Assembly: GCF_009938205.1 (NCBI RefSeq) | Contig: NZ_AP019654.1 | Location: 2,384,540-2,448,539, forward strand | Length of the DNA stretch: 64,000 bases | Reading direction: 5' to 3' | DNA from: Vibrio panuliri | GTDB lineage: Bacteria > Pseudomonadota > Gammaproteobacteria > Enterobacterales > Vibrionaceae | In this document: positions 9,536 through 20,783 of the stretch, one piece after another | Numbering within the stretch: position 1 is the stretch's first letter | Layout of the letters: each line of letters opens with the position of its first letter | The notes under the pieces: model-generated | The model's input: the letters and a program-made list of their open reading frames with translations, nothing else | Databases searched by the model: none | What the model was told of the DNA's origin: nothing | Program-made: the position numbers and the translations under genes

Positions 9536-10774
9536 CTAAGCGTCAATATCCGTCTCTACCATTTCATCGTTCACGTCGGCTTCTTCGACTTCTGTCGGGG
9601 CTGGGGCAACATAGTGCCCGCCTTGCCACTCAAACATCAATGCCGGCTGCGGCTCTACAACCTTTGGCTCAACTTGCTCGATAACCTCTGGCAGCGCCTG
9701 CTCCACTGCTGGTTCATTTTCGCCTTGCTCATTCACAATTGACACGTCTTGCTGTGGTTGCGGAACTAAAACAGGTTGAACCGGCTCAACTGCTATTGCT
9801 TTCGCCTCGCGCATACGCAGCACTTGCTGCTCAAACTCCGCAGGTGTCGCCAGGAGATGGACAAGGAAGGTAATCTGTTTACCTTGAATCTTGAGAATAT
9901 CCAGTGACGCAACTGAACTGAGTTGCTGCAGTTTTCTCTCTAGTACAAAGAAATCTACGGCATTATCTAATGATGTAAAGCGCACTTGGATCGCTTCTGA
10001 TGATTCGCTCGCCACAACAACACTACTTTGCTTAGCATAGTAGTCACTGATTTGGTTAATCATTTTGTCTGCTGCATCAACGCCATTATTGCTGCCTGAA
10101 AGTGGCGCTTGACGCGTTACCCCAATGGTTTTGGGCTGTTGGTCATAAAGTGTCCATCGCAGATTATTGTTGCTCGCTCGTACAACCAACACCGCATCGG
10201 CCGGATAACGTTGGCTTGCCTGCCCAACTGGAAGTGCAAAACCACCCCAAAGGTCGGAGATATTCACCCCAGTCACGTCGTTAAAGTCACCGACAGGAAT
10301 AGTGAGGGGAAGACCTCGCGTATTCGCCTGCGCCTTCATTTGACCGAGCGTAGTGGAGTTAGAATGCTCCCATGCGATCGCTCGTTCTGACTGAGTCTCT
10401 TCCACCAGCCAAACTAAGATATTGGCGCGTTGCGCAGGCCAAGTTGGCAATTGCGCTTGACTGAGCAAAGCATCAATTTGTGGTCCGTTAAAACGCATCT
10501 TAAGAGTTTGCTGCTCACCCTGTTGTCCGTAGCTTAACTGGGCAATATATTGCGCATTGCTCTTTAAGGCTTTTTGGATCACTGGGTTTTGCACCGCATC
10601 AGAGGTACCAGAAGCACGAACTATCACTTCCTCCATTCCCTTCACACGCGCCTGTGCATCCGGTTTTTCCAGGCTCTTGTCCAGCACAATTTGGCTTTGA
10701 TATAAGTCAACATTAGTGAGAGCCATGGCAGGGAAGCCCATTAGACCCAATGCGAGTAAAAAAATAGAACGCAT
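9536..10774 (-). CDS. DUF2066 domain-containing exported protein
   Basis: 412-residue protein of unknown function in the DUF2066 family. It starts with a short signal peptide (MRSIFLLALGLMGFPAMA) and has an N-terminal block rich in conserved residues (KGMEEVIVRASG), then a C-terminal tail very rich in Pro, Glu and Val that looks disordered. I start at 10774, where AGGATAACT precedes the ATG; the longer in-frame version would put 23 extra residues before the signal peptide. It is transcribed away from uraA. Role and partners are unknown; an envelope location is inferred. Confidence 0.85.
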   Translation of the reverse strand: MRSIFLLALGLMGFPAMALTNVDLYQSQIVLDKSLEKPDAQARVKGMEEVIVRASGTSDAVQNPVIQKALKSNAQYIAQLSYGQQGEQQTLKMRFNGPQIDALLSQAQLPTWPAQRANILVWLVEETQSERAIAWEHSNSTTLGQMKAQANTRGLPLTIPVGDFNDVTGVNISDLWGGFALPVGQASQRYPADAVLVVRASNNNLRWTLYDQQPKTIGVTRQAPLSGSNNGVDAADKMINQISDYYAKQSSVVVASESSEAIQVRFTSLDNAVDFFVLERKLQQLSSVASLDILKIQGKQITFLVHLLATPAEFEQQVLRMREAKAIAVEPVQPVLVPQPQQDVSIVNEQGENEPAVEQALPEVIEQVEPKVVEPQPALMFEWQGGHYVAPAPTEVEEADVNDEMVETDIDA

Positions 10775-11133
10775 AGTTATCCTAGAAACAGTTACAGCAA
10801 ATTTGGAATTGATGATAAGCAACTTCTTAAAATCGAGCAACAAAAGCCCAACCGAACTGACCTTTTTTTGACCTCAATTGTACTTCTTAATCCAATCAGC
10901 CATCGTCATGGCAACGCCATGAAAGTCTCGATGCCTAGCCTATTATTGATAACTTTGAAATAGACCTACGCCACAAAATTATCAACTTTTGATCTAGTTC
11001 AGATTGAAATCGTTTGCAGTGGTGATAAAATCCCGCGAATTTTGATTTTGAGCCATAAATTCACCTGATTTAGCCACAACATCGGTTAAAGACAGTGAAG
11101 ATTGGACTATTTGCCACCAGAAAGGGATAAAAC
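10775..11133. promoter_or_regulatory. Divergent intergenic region, DUF2066 gene / uraA
   Basis: About 360 bases with no gene I can support; the short open frame on the minus strand here lacks coding character. AT-rich promoters are expected in both directions. A PurR-like half motif (CGTTTGC at 11011-11017, about 10 of 16 positions of the full box) is present but weak. Confidence 0.35.
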
Positions 11134-12369
11134 ATGAAAAATGCCATTCAAGGTGCACAAATGCTCTTCGTCGCATTTGGTGCTCTGGTACTGGTTCCGT
11201 TATTGACGGGATTAGACCCAAGCGTTGCACTCTTTGGTGCCGGTATCGGTACTTTGATCTTCCAAATCGTTACTCGTCGTTCTGTTCCTATCTTCCTCGC
11301 TTCCTCCTTTGCCTTCATTGCTCCTATTCTTTACGGTGTTCAAAACTGGGGTATCCCTGCCACAATGGGCGGCCTTATGGTTGCGGGTCTGGTTTACGTT
11401 GCATTGGGTGGCTTAATTAAGCTTCGCGGTGTTGAGATTGTTCACAAACTATTGCCACCCGTTGTTGTTGGCCCGGTAATCATGGTTATCGGTCTAGGTC
11501 TTGCGCCGAATGCGGTTAGCATGGCTCTTGGTGTCGCTGGCGGCGAGCAAGTTATCGACAAGAATATTGCACTGATCATCTCTTCTGCTTCATTGATGAC
11601 TACCGTTTTTATCAGTGTCTTTACGCGTGGTTTTCTCAAGCTTATGCCAATCTTAGGCGGTATTGTCGTCGGTTACGTACTGAGCCTATTCTACGGTATT
11701 GTTGATTTTACTCCGGTACATCAAGCGGCTTGGTTTGCATTGCCTGCGTTTGTGATGCCTGAATTTAACATCAACGCGATTCTGTTTATGATTCCAGTCG
11801 CGATTGCACCTGCGGTTGAGCACGTTGGTGACATGCTGGCGATCTCAAATGTTACAGGTAAAAACTACCTGAAAAAGCCAGGACTGCACCGCACCATTAC
11901 TGGTGACGGTCTGGCGACAATTGCGGCTTCAATGGTCGGAGCGCCGCCAAACACCACTTACTCAGAAGTCACTGGCGCGGTAATGCTAACGAAGTCATTC
12001 AACCCTGTAATCATGACTTGGACTGCGATAACAGCGATCACTCTATCCTTAGTTGGCAAACTTGGTGCGGTACTCCAAACCATCCCAATGCCAGTGATGG
12101 GCGGTATTATGATTCTGTTGTTTGGCTCGATAGCAACTGTAGGCTTAAATACACTAATCAAAAACAATGTCGATTTACATAAATCACGTAACCTAGTGAT
12201 TGTTGCGATTACCTTAGTATTTGGTATCGGTGGTATGGCATTTGGTATTGGTGACTTCAGCCTACAGGGCATCAGCCTATGTGGTATTGTAGCCATCATA
12301 CTCAACCTTGTGTTGCCAAAAGACCTAGGTGAAAACCACGTCGTGGACAACGCGCAGATCGATAAGTAA
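11134..12369 (+). CDS. uraA: Uracil:proton symporter UraA (NCS2 family)
   Basis: 411-residue inner-membrane transporter of the nucleobase-ascorbate (NCS2) family with about 14 membrane spans. Key elements are visible: SSFAFIAP in the third helix region, the substrate-binding Glu in PAVEHVGD, and GAPPNTTYSE, which matches the second essential Glu stretch of E. coli UraA; MPVMGGI follows. These features favour uracil over xanthine or urate. AGAAAGGG lies before the ATG. The gene is a single unit ending in a strong terminator. Confidence 0.92.
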   Translation: MKNAIQGAQMLFVAFGALVLVPLLTGLDPSVALFGAGIGTLIFQIVTRRSVPIFLASSFAFIAPILYGVQNWGIPATMGGLMVAGLVYVALGGLIKLRGVEIVHKLLPPVVVGPVIMVIGLGLAPNAVSMALGVAGGEQVIDKNIALIISSASLMTTVFISVFTRGFLKLMPILGGIVVGYVLSLFYGIVDFTPVHQAAWFALPAFVMPEFNINAILFMIPVAIAPAVEHVGDMLAISNVTGKNYLKKPGLHRTITGDGLATIAASMVGAPPNTTYSEVTGAVMLTKSFNPVIMTWTAITAITLSLVGKLGAVLQTIPMPVMGGIMILLFGSIATVGLNTLIKNNVDLHKSRNLVIVAITLVFGIGGMAFGIGDFSLQGISLCGIVAIILNLVLPKDLGENHVVDNAQIDK

Positions 12370-12429
12370 ATGAGTTGAGAGTTTACGGAAGACTTCCATT
12401 CCGTATTCAAAACTACCTACTCCATAAGT

Positions 12430-12460
12430 AAAAGGGTGACGATAATCGTCACCCTTTTTC
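12430..12460 (+). terminator. Rho-independent terminator after uraA
   Basis: Twelve-base-pair stem AAAGGGTGACGA / TCGTCACCCTTT at 12431-12442 and 12446-12457 followed by T's. Confidence 0.9.
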
Positions 12461-12510
12461 ATTCCATAAACGAGGCACAGCCATACGTTCCCGACTCTCA
12501 GCTCTCGCTC

Positions 12511-12984
12511 TTAAAGGCACAACTCGACAAACTGACCACGCGTCAATTCAGCCAAATCTTTCGGCGCTAGCTCAATTTCCAAACCTCGGCGACCAGCGCT
12601 GACCATCATGGTTGCTAACCCTTCTGCGCTGTTGTGGATAAACGTTGGCAGTGCTTTCTTTTGCCCTAGTGGGCTAATTCCCCCAACCACATAACCTGTG
12701 GTCTTTTGGGCAATATCGGGATTGGCCATTTCAGCTTTTTTTGCTTTGGCTGCTTTTGCTGCCAACTTTAAATTCAATTTGTGCTCAACTGGCAAAACGG
12801 CAACCGCAAGATTCTTCGGCTCTCCATTGAGACAAAACAACAATGTTTTGAACACTTGCTTGGGATCTTGTCCTAAAGCTTCTGCCGCTTCCAACCCGTA
12901 GCTTTCCGCTCTCGGGTCATGTTCATATTGATGGATGGTGTGATTTACTTTTTTCTTTTTGGCGGCATTGATTGCGGGTGTCAT
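12511..12984 (-). CDS. ybaK: Cys-tRNA(Pro)/Cys-tRNA(Cys) deacylase YbaK
   Basis: 157-residue trans-editing factor that hydrolyses cysteine mischarged onto tRNA-Pro. The essential lysine lies in QVFKTLLF (Lys46 region), and the glycine-rich loop GGISPLGQKK and the KLAAKAAKAKKAEMA helix are those of the YbaK branch rather than of ProX. Length is normal for the family. It stands alone on the minus strand, converging with uraA. Confidence 0.92.
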   Translation of the reverse strand: MTPAINAAKKKKVNHTIHQYEHDPRAESYGLEAAEALGQDPKQVFKTLLFCLNGEPKNLAVAVLPVEHKLNLKLAAKAAKAKKAEMANPDIAQKTTGYVVGGISPLGQKKALPTFIHNSAEGLATMMVSAGRRGLEIELAPKDLAELTRGQFVELCL

Positions 12985-13070
12985 AAAAATTTCCTATCAC
13001 CAATCAGGATAAACCACTGCCTTAATTCGTATACGGCAATAACTTATAGTGATGAGTGTCTTGATAAAAC

Positions 13071-13097
13071 AGAAAAGCGGCACCTACTGGTGCCGCT
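13071..13097 (-). terminator. Rho-independent terminator after nutA
   Basis: Perfect 9-bp stem AGCGGCACC / GGTGCCGCT at 13076-13084 and 13089-13097; the A's at 13073-13076 give a short T-tract on the minus strand. Confidence 0.8.
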
Positions 13098-13134
13098 CTA
13101 GTTAATGCGATTTAAGACTTTCAGTCAATAGCGC

Positions 13135-14796
13135 TTACTTGTATACAATCTCGCCTTTAGGAGCAAATGCGTTCACATCGACTGGGCTATTTGCTTCTAG
13201 GTACTCTTTGAGTACTTCTGCATCAACGAAACCAGTATTTACGTAGCCCGCGTGAGTAGAAACTTTTGGATAACCATCACCACCCGCTGCGTTGTAGCTT
13301 GGTACTGTAAAGCGGTAAGTTTTCGCCATATCAATCGCTTCACCACCGATCTTCACATCCGATACTTTACCGTCAGCAACTGTCATTGAAATGCCAGCAA
13401 ACTGAGCGTAAGCACCTGAGTCTACGGGTTTAGTCGCTACAACATTTAGGTAGTCGATCACTTCTTTACCTGACATATCGATGTAAGTCACGATGTTGCC
13501 GAAAGGCTGGACTTTCAATACATCTTTGTAAGTAACGTCGCCGCCTTCAATTGAATCGCGCACACCACCCGAGTTCATTACAGCGAAATCTGCTTTCGCA
13601 CGGTCCATATGAGCCGTTGCGATTAAGCGACCAAGGTTCGTTTGTTCAAAACGTACGATGTTGCGGTCACCTTCTAGCTTACCGTTGGTCTCTGCAATCT
13701 TAACATTAAGTTGGTCTTGGCCTTTTTCTTGGTAAGGACGAAGGAAATCAACCATCGCTTGGTCTTTTGCGATTTCATCTTCGATAAATACGCGCTTGCT
13801 TTCACCGTCAACTTTAATTTTCTTCTTCAAGTTAACTGGGATCAAGTCATAGCTCACCATTTCTAGCTCACCATTGCGGAATTCAAAATCTGCACGACCA
13901 ACGTATTTGCCCCACTCGTAAGCTTGCACGATATGCGTACCATTTTGGATATCTGGCTTACACTCATCAGAAGGCTGGAAGTTTTTCTTGATAACGTTAG
14001 GCGCTTCCATACATACAGGCTCTTGAGAGTGACCACCAACGATCATATCTAAGTCACCTTCGTTTAGGTAACGAGCAAGCGCTACGTCACCAGGCGCGTT
14101 AACACCACGGTTACCATTTTCGTAGTGGCCCATGTGCGTCACTGCGAAAATAAGATCTGGTTTTTCTGTCTCTTTAAGTTCAGCGATAAGCTTTTTCGCT
14201 TCTTCTTTAGGATCACGGAACTCAATACCACCGATGTACTCTGGGTTACCAATTTTTTGCGTATCTTCAGTCGTCAAACCGATAACTGCAATCTTGATGC
14301 CTTGCTTTTCAAACATCTGGTAAGCTTGGAACATACGCTCGCCAGTTTTCTTATCGTAAATGTTTGCAGACAACATCGGGAAGTTTGCCCACTCTTTTTG
14401 CTGCATCAGCACTTCAAGAGGGTTGTCAAACTCATGGTTACCTAGCGCCATTGCGTCGTAACCGATTTTGCTCATGCCTTTAAAATCAGGTTCAGCATCT
14501 TGTAGGTCTGACTCTGGTACACCTGTATTGATGTCACCACCAGAAAGCAGTAGCACGCTGCCACCTTCTGCGCGAATATCTTCACGTAGGTTATCAATCA
14601 AAGTCTTGCGAGCAGCCATGCCGTACTCACCATACTTGTTTTCCCAAAAACGACCATGGTGGTCATTGGTATGAAGAATAGTAAGTTTGTAAGTTTTATC
14701 AGCTTCCCACTCATTTTGCGCGGTTGTTGCACAGCCTGCTAAGGTTGCAAGAATAGCTGCACTCAGTGCAGTTTTTACGATAAGGCGTTGCGTCAT
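13135..14796 (-). CDS. nutA: Surface/periplasmic lipoprotein 5'-nucleotidase (UDP-sugar hydrolase family)
   Basis: 553-residue calcineurin-like metallophosphatase with C-terminal nucleotidase domain, the Vibrio NutA type. The lipoprotein signal ends in LAGC (ILATLAGCATT), giving a lipid-anchored mature protein. Metal-binding motifs are all visible: LHTNDHHGRFW, GGDINTG, LGNHEFDN, THMGHY and GGHSQEP; the C-terminal substrate domain has NSGGVRDSIEGG and AAGGDGYPK. It would dephosphorylate extracellular nucleotides so that nucleosides can be taken up, a known role in Vibrio. I start at ATG 14796, as AAAGG is 8 bases upstream; the in-frame ATG at 14802 is too close to it. Confidence 0.93.
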   Translation of the reverse strand: MTQRLIVKTALSAAILATLAGCATTAQNEWEADKTYKLTILHTNDHHGRFWENKYGEYGMAARKTLIDNLREDIRAEGGSVLLLSGGDINTGVPESDLQDAEPDFKGMSKIGYDAMALGNHEFDNPLEVLMQQKEWANFPMLSANIYDKKTGERMFQAYQMFEKQGIKIAVIGLTTEDTQKIGNPEYIGGIEFRDPKEEAKKLIAELKETEKPDLIFAVTHMGHYENGNRGVNAPGDVALARYLNEGDLDMIVGGHSQEPVCMEAPNVIKKNFQPSDECKPDIQNGTHIVQAYEWGKYVGRADFEFRNGELEMVSYDLIPVNLKKKIKVDGESKRVFIEDEIAKDQAMVDFLRPYQEKGQDQLNVKIAETNGKLEGDRNIVRFEQTNLGRLIATAHMDRAKADFAVMNSGGVRDSIEGGDVTYKDVLKVQPFGNIVTYIDMSGKEVIDYLNVVATKPVDSGAYAQFAGISMTVADGKVSDVKIGGEAIDMAKTYRFTVPSYNAAGGDGYPKVSTHAGYVNTGFVDAEVLKEYLEANSPVDVNAFAPKGEIVYK

Positions 14797-15110
14797 AGTC
14801 ATACCTTTGAACTAAATAGATTCCACTGCCATTTGCCACTATTTAAGGATTATGTTGCGACAGTTATCGCAAGCACAGATTGATATTGAAGTAGCAAAAC
14901 TTGACATAGTTTAAAGTAACCATTTTTCTTGAACATTCAGTTTTCAAGTTTATGCAACATCGATCACTATATTTTTCAGGAAAAACTGCAACAAAAGCGG
15001 TGACTTACATTCGATTGAAAATATGATCACAAGCAAACGTTTAACTGATTACCAGGATTTAACCTTTCGATAGATTAGATTGCTCGTCACGTGCAGCATA
15101 TCGACCTTTT
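14797..15110. other. Intergenic region upstream of nutA
   Basis: About 310 AT-rich bases holding the nutA promoter region. No further gene, clear operator or RNA was recognised by eye. Confidence 0.4.
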
Positions 15111-15114
15111 TACC

Positions 15115-15141
15115 AAAAAAAAGGCTACCCAAAGGCAGCCT
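15115..15141 (-). terminator. Terminator of the hemA-kdsA operon
   Basis: Stem AGGCTACC / GGCAGCCT (one mismatch) at 15122-15129 and 15134-15141, followed on the minus strand by a run of eight T's. Confidence 0.83.
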
Positions 15142-15165
15142 CAAACTTGATAGCAACAGACGATA

Positions 15166-16032
<867 letters not shown>

Positions 16033-16054
16033 TCAAGCCAGTGCAGGACTGGGC

Positions 16055-16864
16055 TTAGTGTAACGTTACCTGAGTCTTGCTCATGGCTCGCACTTGATTT
16101 TTAAGTAGTTCAGCGGCCGGATCTTCCGGACACTGATCAATAAAGTATTGATAATCAGACAATGCCATCTGAGGACAGTCTAGCTGCTGATAAATAAAAC
16201 CGCGATCTCGAATTTCGTAAGGATCGTCTGGAGCAAAGGTCAACGCTAAGTCAGTACAACGCAACGCTAACGCATAACGTTCCTCTCGCAACAGCGCACT
16301 CTTGATCAATGCCAACCAACGGCCAATCACTGTTGGGTGGTCCGTCACTTTTAGATAATCGGGCTTCAACTGAGCAAAAGGACCTTTCTGTCCTACCAGC
16401 CACGCTCGCAAAGTATGCTCAGAAACAAACTCACCGTTAAATGGATTAACATATTGAACGGCTTGATCCGGCCAACATACCTTGACCACAAACTGAGTTG
16501 GGAATGTCATGCCTTCAATAGGAAAACCTAAGTGTCTGCCGAAATAAAGCAGCAGCGAGCCCAAGCTTACAGGGATCCCCTTGCGGCGCTCTAACACCTT
16601 ATCAATAAAAGCATTAGAAGAATCAAAGTAGGCGTCTTTGTCGCCTTGGAAGCCCCATTGATGGTAGAACAAACGCAAAAAGGCTTCAAAACGTTGTTGG
16701 GGATGAGTTTCATGCACCAAGCTCAACTCTGCCTCTTGCAGTAAACGCTGCATTTCAGCCTTAGCCCAATCGACTTGAGTGTCAGGAGCAATCGCCTGAT
16801 TGAGCACCAAAGCGCCTTCCGCTAACTCCAGCGCATCAAAGTCTTCATCAAACAATTCGTACAT
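16055..16864 (-). CDS. sirB1: SirB1 family protein (transglutaminase-like with TPR)
   Basis: 269-residue protein of the SirB1/YchA family. The middle has the family signature FYHQWGFQGD and RRKGIPVSLGSL; the C-terminal third forms TPR-like helices (DPYEIRDRGFIYQQL…). The family fold is related to transglutaminases but lacks an established activity. In E. coli it lies between prmC/sirB2 and kdsA, exactly as here. Function is unknown; an old link to SirA-dependent regulation was never confirmed as direct. Confidence 0.9.
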   Translation of the reverse strand: MYELFDEDFDALELAEGALVLNQAIAPDTQVDWAKAEMQRLLQEAELSLVHETHPQQRFEAFLRLFYHQWGFQGDKDAYFDSSNAFIDKVLERRKGIPVSLGSLLLYFGRHLGFPIEGMTFPTQFVVKVCWPDQAVQYVNPFNGEFVSEHTLRAWLVGQKGPFAQLKPDYLKVTDHPTVIGRWLALIKSALLREERYALALRCTDLALTFAPDDPYEIRDRGFIYQQLDCPQMALSDYQYFIDQCPEDPAAELLKNQVRAMSKTQVTLH

Positions 16865-16878
16865 GTGTTTTGACCTAC

Positions 16879-17259
16879 TCAGAACAACAGAGGGGTTTTG
16901 GTTACTGCAATTTTACCCGCAAGCCCCAACCAGCCAAGCGCGCCAAGGAAAGCGAAGATTCTTAGCATGTTGTTTTTCGCCAATTTCAGCGCAAAGAAAC
17001 CAAGCGCGATATAGGCTAAGACACAGGTAATTTTCATCGTCAACCACGGTGCGGCCGCGGTGAACGGAATAAATCCAGTAATCAATGACAAAGCAATACC
17101 AGATGCAAGCAACAAAGTGTCGTTCACATGTGGAAAGATCTTAAAAAACTTCTTTTCGCGCAGTGGCGAGTGAGCCAACAACAAGGCAAAGCGCACGGAT
17201 AATAGGGTTGCACTAATCGCGATAGTGAGTAGGTGAAAATGCTTCAGTCCTTCGTACAT
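16879..17259 (-). CDS. sirB2: SirB2 family membrane protein
   Basis: 126-residue integral membrane protein with four predicted helices (about 8-26, 47-63, 72-90 and 96-118), matching the SirB2/YchQ family. It is 14 bases upstream of sirB1 and 16 bases downstream of prmC, so it is surely co-transcribed. Function is unknown. Confidence 0.9.
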   Translation of the reverse strand: MYEGLKHFHLLTIAISATLLSVRFALLLAHSPLREKKFFKIFPHVNDTLLLASGIALSLITGFIPFTAAAPWLTMKITCVLAYIALGFFALKLAKNNMLRIFAFLGALGWLGLAGKIAVTKTPLLF

Positions 17260-17275
17260 CTAATTGCTCTCTTTG

Positions 17276-18133
17276 TTATTGTTTCAGGTAACGACCTAAA
17301 GTCACTCGGTCATTATGCCCATAATCTTGACAGGTTTCGACGTCCTGATAGCCCAGTTCAAGTAAGATGTTGCGAACCGCTAAACCTTGCTCAAAACCAT
17401 GCTCGAACAACAGCCAGCCTTGATCGATGAGATAATGACGTGCATTGTCAGCAATGTGGCGAATATCAGCCAAGCCTTCATCGCCAGCCACGAGTGCACT
17501 TAACGGTTCAAAGCGCACATCACCTTGGCTCAAATGAGGATCGTTCTCTTCAATATAAGGCGGATTTGACACGATCACCGCAAATTGGCAACCCACTTCC
17601 AATGGCTCAAACCAACTGCCCGCTAAAAATGTCGCATTGGCAATAGATAAACGCGTAGCATTACGCGTAGCCAGTTGCTGGGCATCCGCCATTAAGTCGA
17701 TACCAACCACACGACGATTTGGTAACTCGGAAGCCAATGCGAGCGCGATAGCTCCTGTCCCCGTCCCTAAATCCAGAATAGAGCCTTCACTCAACATCGC
17801 CTTATCTAAGGCTAGCTCAACAAGGCGTTCGGTATCAGGTCTTGGAATCAGAGTAGTTGGCGAGACTTCCAGCGGCAATGACCAGAACTCACGTTCTCCA
17901 ACGATATAAGCCACTGGCTCTCCCGTCAGGCGGCGAGCCAATAATGCCTCAAATGGTGCCAACTCTTGTGCTGAAAGTTCTTTTTCAGGCCAAGTCATCA
18001 AAAATGAACGTGGTTTATCTAATGCGTGGCAAAGTAACACTGCAGCATCAAGAGGCGGCGAATCACTGCCGCTCTCTTGAAGCTGTAACGTGGCACGCTT
18101 TAGTGTGTTTTCAACACTATTTGTTACCGACAT
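17276..18133 (-). CDS. prmC: Release factor glutamine N5-methyltransferase PrmC (HemK)
   Basis: 285-residue S-adenosylmethionine-dependent enzyme that methylates the glutamine of the GGQ motif in release factors RF1 and RF2, speeding termination. It shows an N-terminal helical domain, the SAM-binding loop ILDLGTGTGAIALALA near 112-127, and the catalytic NPPY (VSNPPYIEEN). It begins four bases after the stop of prfA, whose product is its substrate. Confidence 0.96.
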   Translation of the reverse strand: MSVTNSVENTLKRATLQLQESGSDSPPLDAAVLLCHALDKPRSFLMTWPEKELSAQELAPFEALLARRLTGEPVAYIVGEREFWSLPLEVSPTTLIPRPDTERLVELALDKAMLSEGSILDLGTGTGAIALALASELPNRRVVGIDLMADAQQLATRNATRLSIANATFLAGSWFEPLEVGCQFAVIVSNPPYIEENDPHLSQGDVRFEPLSALVAGDEGLADIRHIADNARHYLIDQGWLLFEHGFEQGLAVRNILLELGYQDVETCQDYGHNDRVTLGRYLKQ

Positions 18134-18137
18134 TAAC

Positions 18138-19226
18138 TTAGTTGTTCTCTGCTAAAGCCGCTAATTGATCCGCCTGGTGTTCTTGAATCACTGGCTCAAT
18201 CAAGCTCGCAAGATCCCCTTCCATGACTTCACTCAAACGGTAAATCGTTAGGTTGATACGGTGATCAGAAACACGCCCTTGAGGGTAGTTGTAAGTGCGG
18301 ATACGGTCACTACGATCACCCGAACCTAATAGGTTACGACGTGTATCAGAGACTTCTGCCGCTCGGCGCGCTTCTTCAGCTTGCACGATACGAGCCGCTA
18401 GAACAGCCATCGCCTTCGCTTTGTTCTTATGTTGCGAACGCTCGTCTTGACACTCAACCACGGTCCCCGTTGGTAAGTGAGTAATACGAATTGCAGAGTC
18501 AGTGGTGTTTACGTGCTGACCACCTGCGCCTGACGCACGGAAAGTGTCAATTTTAAGATCCGCTGCTTTGATTTCCGGTAAATCTGCTTCTGGAATTTCC
18601 GCCATCACAGCAACAGTACACGCCGAGGTGTGTACACGGCCTTGTGATTCTGTTTCAGGAACACGCTGTACTCGGTGACCGCCTGACTCAAACTTCAGTA
18701 CGCCATAAGCACCGTCACCGGTGACTTTCGCGATCATCTCTTTATAGCCGCCTTGTTCTGACTCATTGCAGCTCATCACTTCAATGCGCCAACCTTTTTT
18801 CTCAGCAAACTTAGAGTACATGCGGAATAAGTTGCCCGCGAAAATACCCGCTTCATCGCCACCCGCTCCAGCACGGATTTCTAAGAAACAGTTACGCTCA
18901 TCGTTTGGATCTTTCGGTAACAATAGAATTTGCAGCTCGTCATTAAGACGTTCGATAGCTTCTTTAGCTTCTTTGATTTCTTCCTGAGCCATTTCACGCA
19001 TTTCTGCGTCATCTTCTTTCGCCATCTCTTCTGCGGCTTCAAGATCCTCTTGAGCTTGCTGATAAGCTTGGAAGCATTTTGTCACTTCTTCGAGCTGAGA
19101 ATACTCTTTTGACAGCGCGCGGAATTTATCTTGGTCACCAATGACACCAGGATCACCCAGTAGGTGTTGAACTTCTTCATAACGTTCTACTAGCGTTTCT
19201 AGCTTAGTAAGAATAGAGGCTTTCAT
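18138..19226 (-). CDS. prfA: Peptide chain release factor 1
   Basis: 362-residue RF1, reading stop codons UAA and UAG. The stop-codon recognition tripeptide of the P-x-T type is PET ([12 protein letters not shown]. coli has PAT), and the hydrolysis motif is SGAGGQHVN near residue 235, whose Gln is modified by the neighbouring PrmC. N-terminal coiled region is rich in Glu and Lys as usual. It lies 20 bases downstream of hemA. Confidence 0.97.
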   Translation of the reverse strand: MKASILTKLETLVERYEEVQHLLGDPGVIGDQDKFRALSKEYSQLEEVTKCFQAYQQAQEDLEAAEEMAKEDDAEMREMAQEEIKEAKEAIERLNDELQILLLPKDPNDERNCFLEIRAGAGGDEAGIFAGNLFRMYSKFAEKKGWRIEVMSCNESEQGGYKEMIAKVTGDGAYGVLKFESGGHRVQRVPETESQGRVHTSACTVAVMAEIPEADLPEIKAADLKIDTFRASGAGGQHVNTTDSAIRITHLPTGTVVECQDERSQHKNKAKAMAVLAARIVQAEEARRAAEVSDTRRNLLGSGDRSDRIRTYNYPQGRVSDHRINLTIYRLSEVMEGDLASLIEPVIQEHQADQLAALAENN

Positions 19227-19246
19227 ATAATTAACTCAGGGTTTAG

Positions 19247-20506
19247 TTATCGCGGGTCTTCAAGACCCAAACTTTGTCTAATAATGGCAAGCTTAGCTGG
19301 CTCACCTTGCTCTGCCGCAGTTTGTAATGCTCGTGTTGGGGTATGAATTAGCCTGTTGGTGAGCTTATTACTCAGTTCCAGCAACACTTTTTCTGGATCG
19401 CCCCCCGCAGCAAGAGCTTGAATACTTTTCGCTAACAGATCTTCACGGATCTCATTGGCGTTGGTGCGATACTGACGAATACTATCAACACCTTGTAGCG
19501 AGCGCAGCCACGTCATAAACGCCGCACTCTCTTCGCTGACAATCGCTTCGGCCTGAATCGCTTCAACTTTACGCTGCTCGATATTACTATCGATAATCGA
19601 TTGCAAGTCATCAACCGAGTAAAGATAAGCGTCATTGATGTCGCCCACCTGCGATTCAATATCACGCGGAACTGCAATATCGACTAAAAGCATAGGTTGA
19701 TAACGACGACTTTTCAGTGCCGTCTCCACCATACCTTTACCAATGATCGGTAGTGGACTCGCCGTTGAACTGATCACAATATCAGCACGCGCCAGATGCT
19801 CAGGAATCTCTGGCAAGCTGATCACTTCCGCACCAAATTGTTCAGCAAGTACCATTGCGCGCTCTCTGGTTCGGTTTGCAACAATCATTTTTGTGCAACC
19901 ATTCGCGGCAAGATGTTTCGCTACCAACTCAATCGTTTCACCCGCTCCCACTAGCAAAACGGTCGACTCGCGTAATGACTCAAAGATATGCTTCGCCAAC
20001 GTACACGCCGCATAAGCCACTGATACAGCATTACCACCGATATCAGTTTCGGTACGGACGCGTTTCGCTACCGAAAAGGTTTTTTGAAACCATTTTTCCA
20101 TCGCCGCGTTAACCGCATGACCATCGCGCGAATCTGAAAATGCTTGTTTCACCTGCCCTAAAATTTGTGGTTCACCCAAGACTAGCGAATCCAAACCGCA
20201 CGCTACGCGCATCAAATGACGTATTGCGGCTTGCTCTTCATGAATATACAAACTGGGTTTTAGCTCTTCTGCGCTGACTTGGTGGAACTGTGCAAGCCAA
20301 TCAATAACCTTGTTTCTACTCGATGGTTTTACATCACAATAGATTTCAGTTCGGTTACAAGTAGAGACTATCACACCACCACTAACATGAGGGCTTTCAG
20401 AGAGTTGCCTTAGCGCTTGCGGTAGTTTATCCGGCCCAAACGCGACTTTCTCGCGTAGTTCTACAGAAGCCGTATTATGATTGATACCGATAGCAAGCAA
20501 TGACAT
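19247..20506 (-). CDS. hemA: Glutamyl-tRNA reductase
   Basis: 419-residue first enzyme of C5 tetrapyrrole synthesis; it reduces Glu-tRNA to glutamate-1-semialdehyde with NADPH. The catalytic cysteine is in [10 protein letters not shown] (Cys50). Also visible are [17 protein letters not shown], the NADPH-binding [17 protein letters not shown], and STASPLPI. It opens the hemA-prfA-prmC-sirB2-sirB1-kdsA operon and is divergent from lolB. Confidence 0.97.
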   Translation of the reverse strand: MSLLAIGINHNTASVELREKVAFGPDKLPQALRQLSESPHVSGGVIVSTCNRTEIYCDVKPSSRNKVIDWLAQFHQVSAEELKPSLYIHEEQAAIRHLMRVACGLDSLVLGEPQILGQVKQAFSDSRDGHAVNAAMEKWFQKTFSVAKRVRTETDIGGNAVSVAYAACTLAKHIFESLRESTVLLVGAGETIELVAKHLAANGCTKMIVANRTRERAMVLAEQFGAEVISLPEIPEHLARADIVISSTASPLPIIGKGMVETALKSRRYQPMLLVDIAVPRDIESQVGDINDAYLYSVDDLQSIIDSNIEQRKVEAIQAEAIVSEESAAFMTWLRSLQGVDSIRQYRTNANEIREDLLAKSIQALAAGGDPEKVLLELSNKLTNRLIHTPTRALQTAAEQGEPAKLAIIRQSLGLEDPR

Positions 20507-20783
20507 GTACTGTGTGTTCTCTGAATCTGGTTATGTGAAAACAGGGACGGAATTTTACTTGATGCCCCCCATTAATAAAAGAGGATCGCTAAACTGTTTT
20601 TACTCAACGCTCATTTAAATGGGTTTTACGGCGCGTAAATTGATGATTCTACCCTATTTATCATGCCGATAGGTTGAATAGCATTACAAACTCAGAATTT
20701 TGCATGACGAAACAAGAGTAACAAGACTTTTCAATGCTATAGTATTGCCTTAGATATTTGGCTGTTAAGGAACTGAGTCCACT

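Noticed and set aside
9493-9684. 63-codon plus-strand frame at the end of the DUF2066 gene
   Set aside because: It overlaps a real gene on the opposite strand and starts within the terminator.
11004-11019. PurR-like box before uraA
   Set aside because: Only about 10 of 16 positions match and the left half is poor; reported only as a remark.
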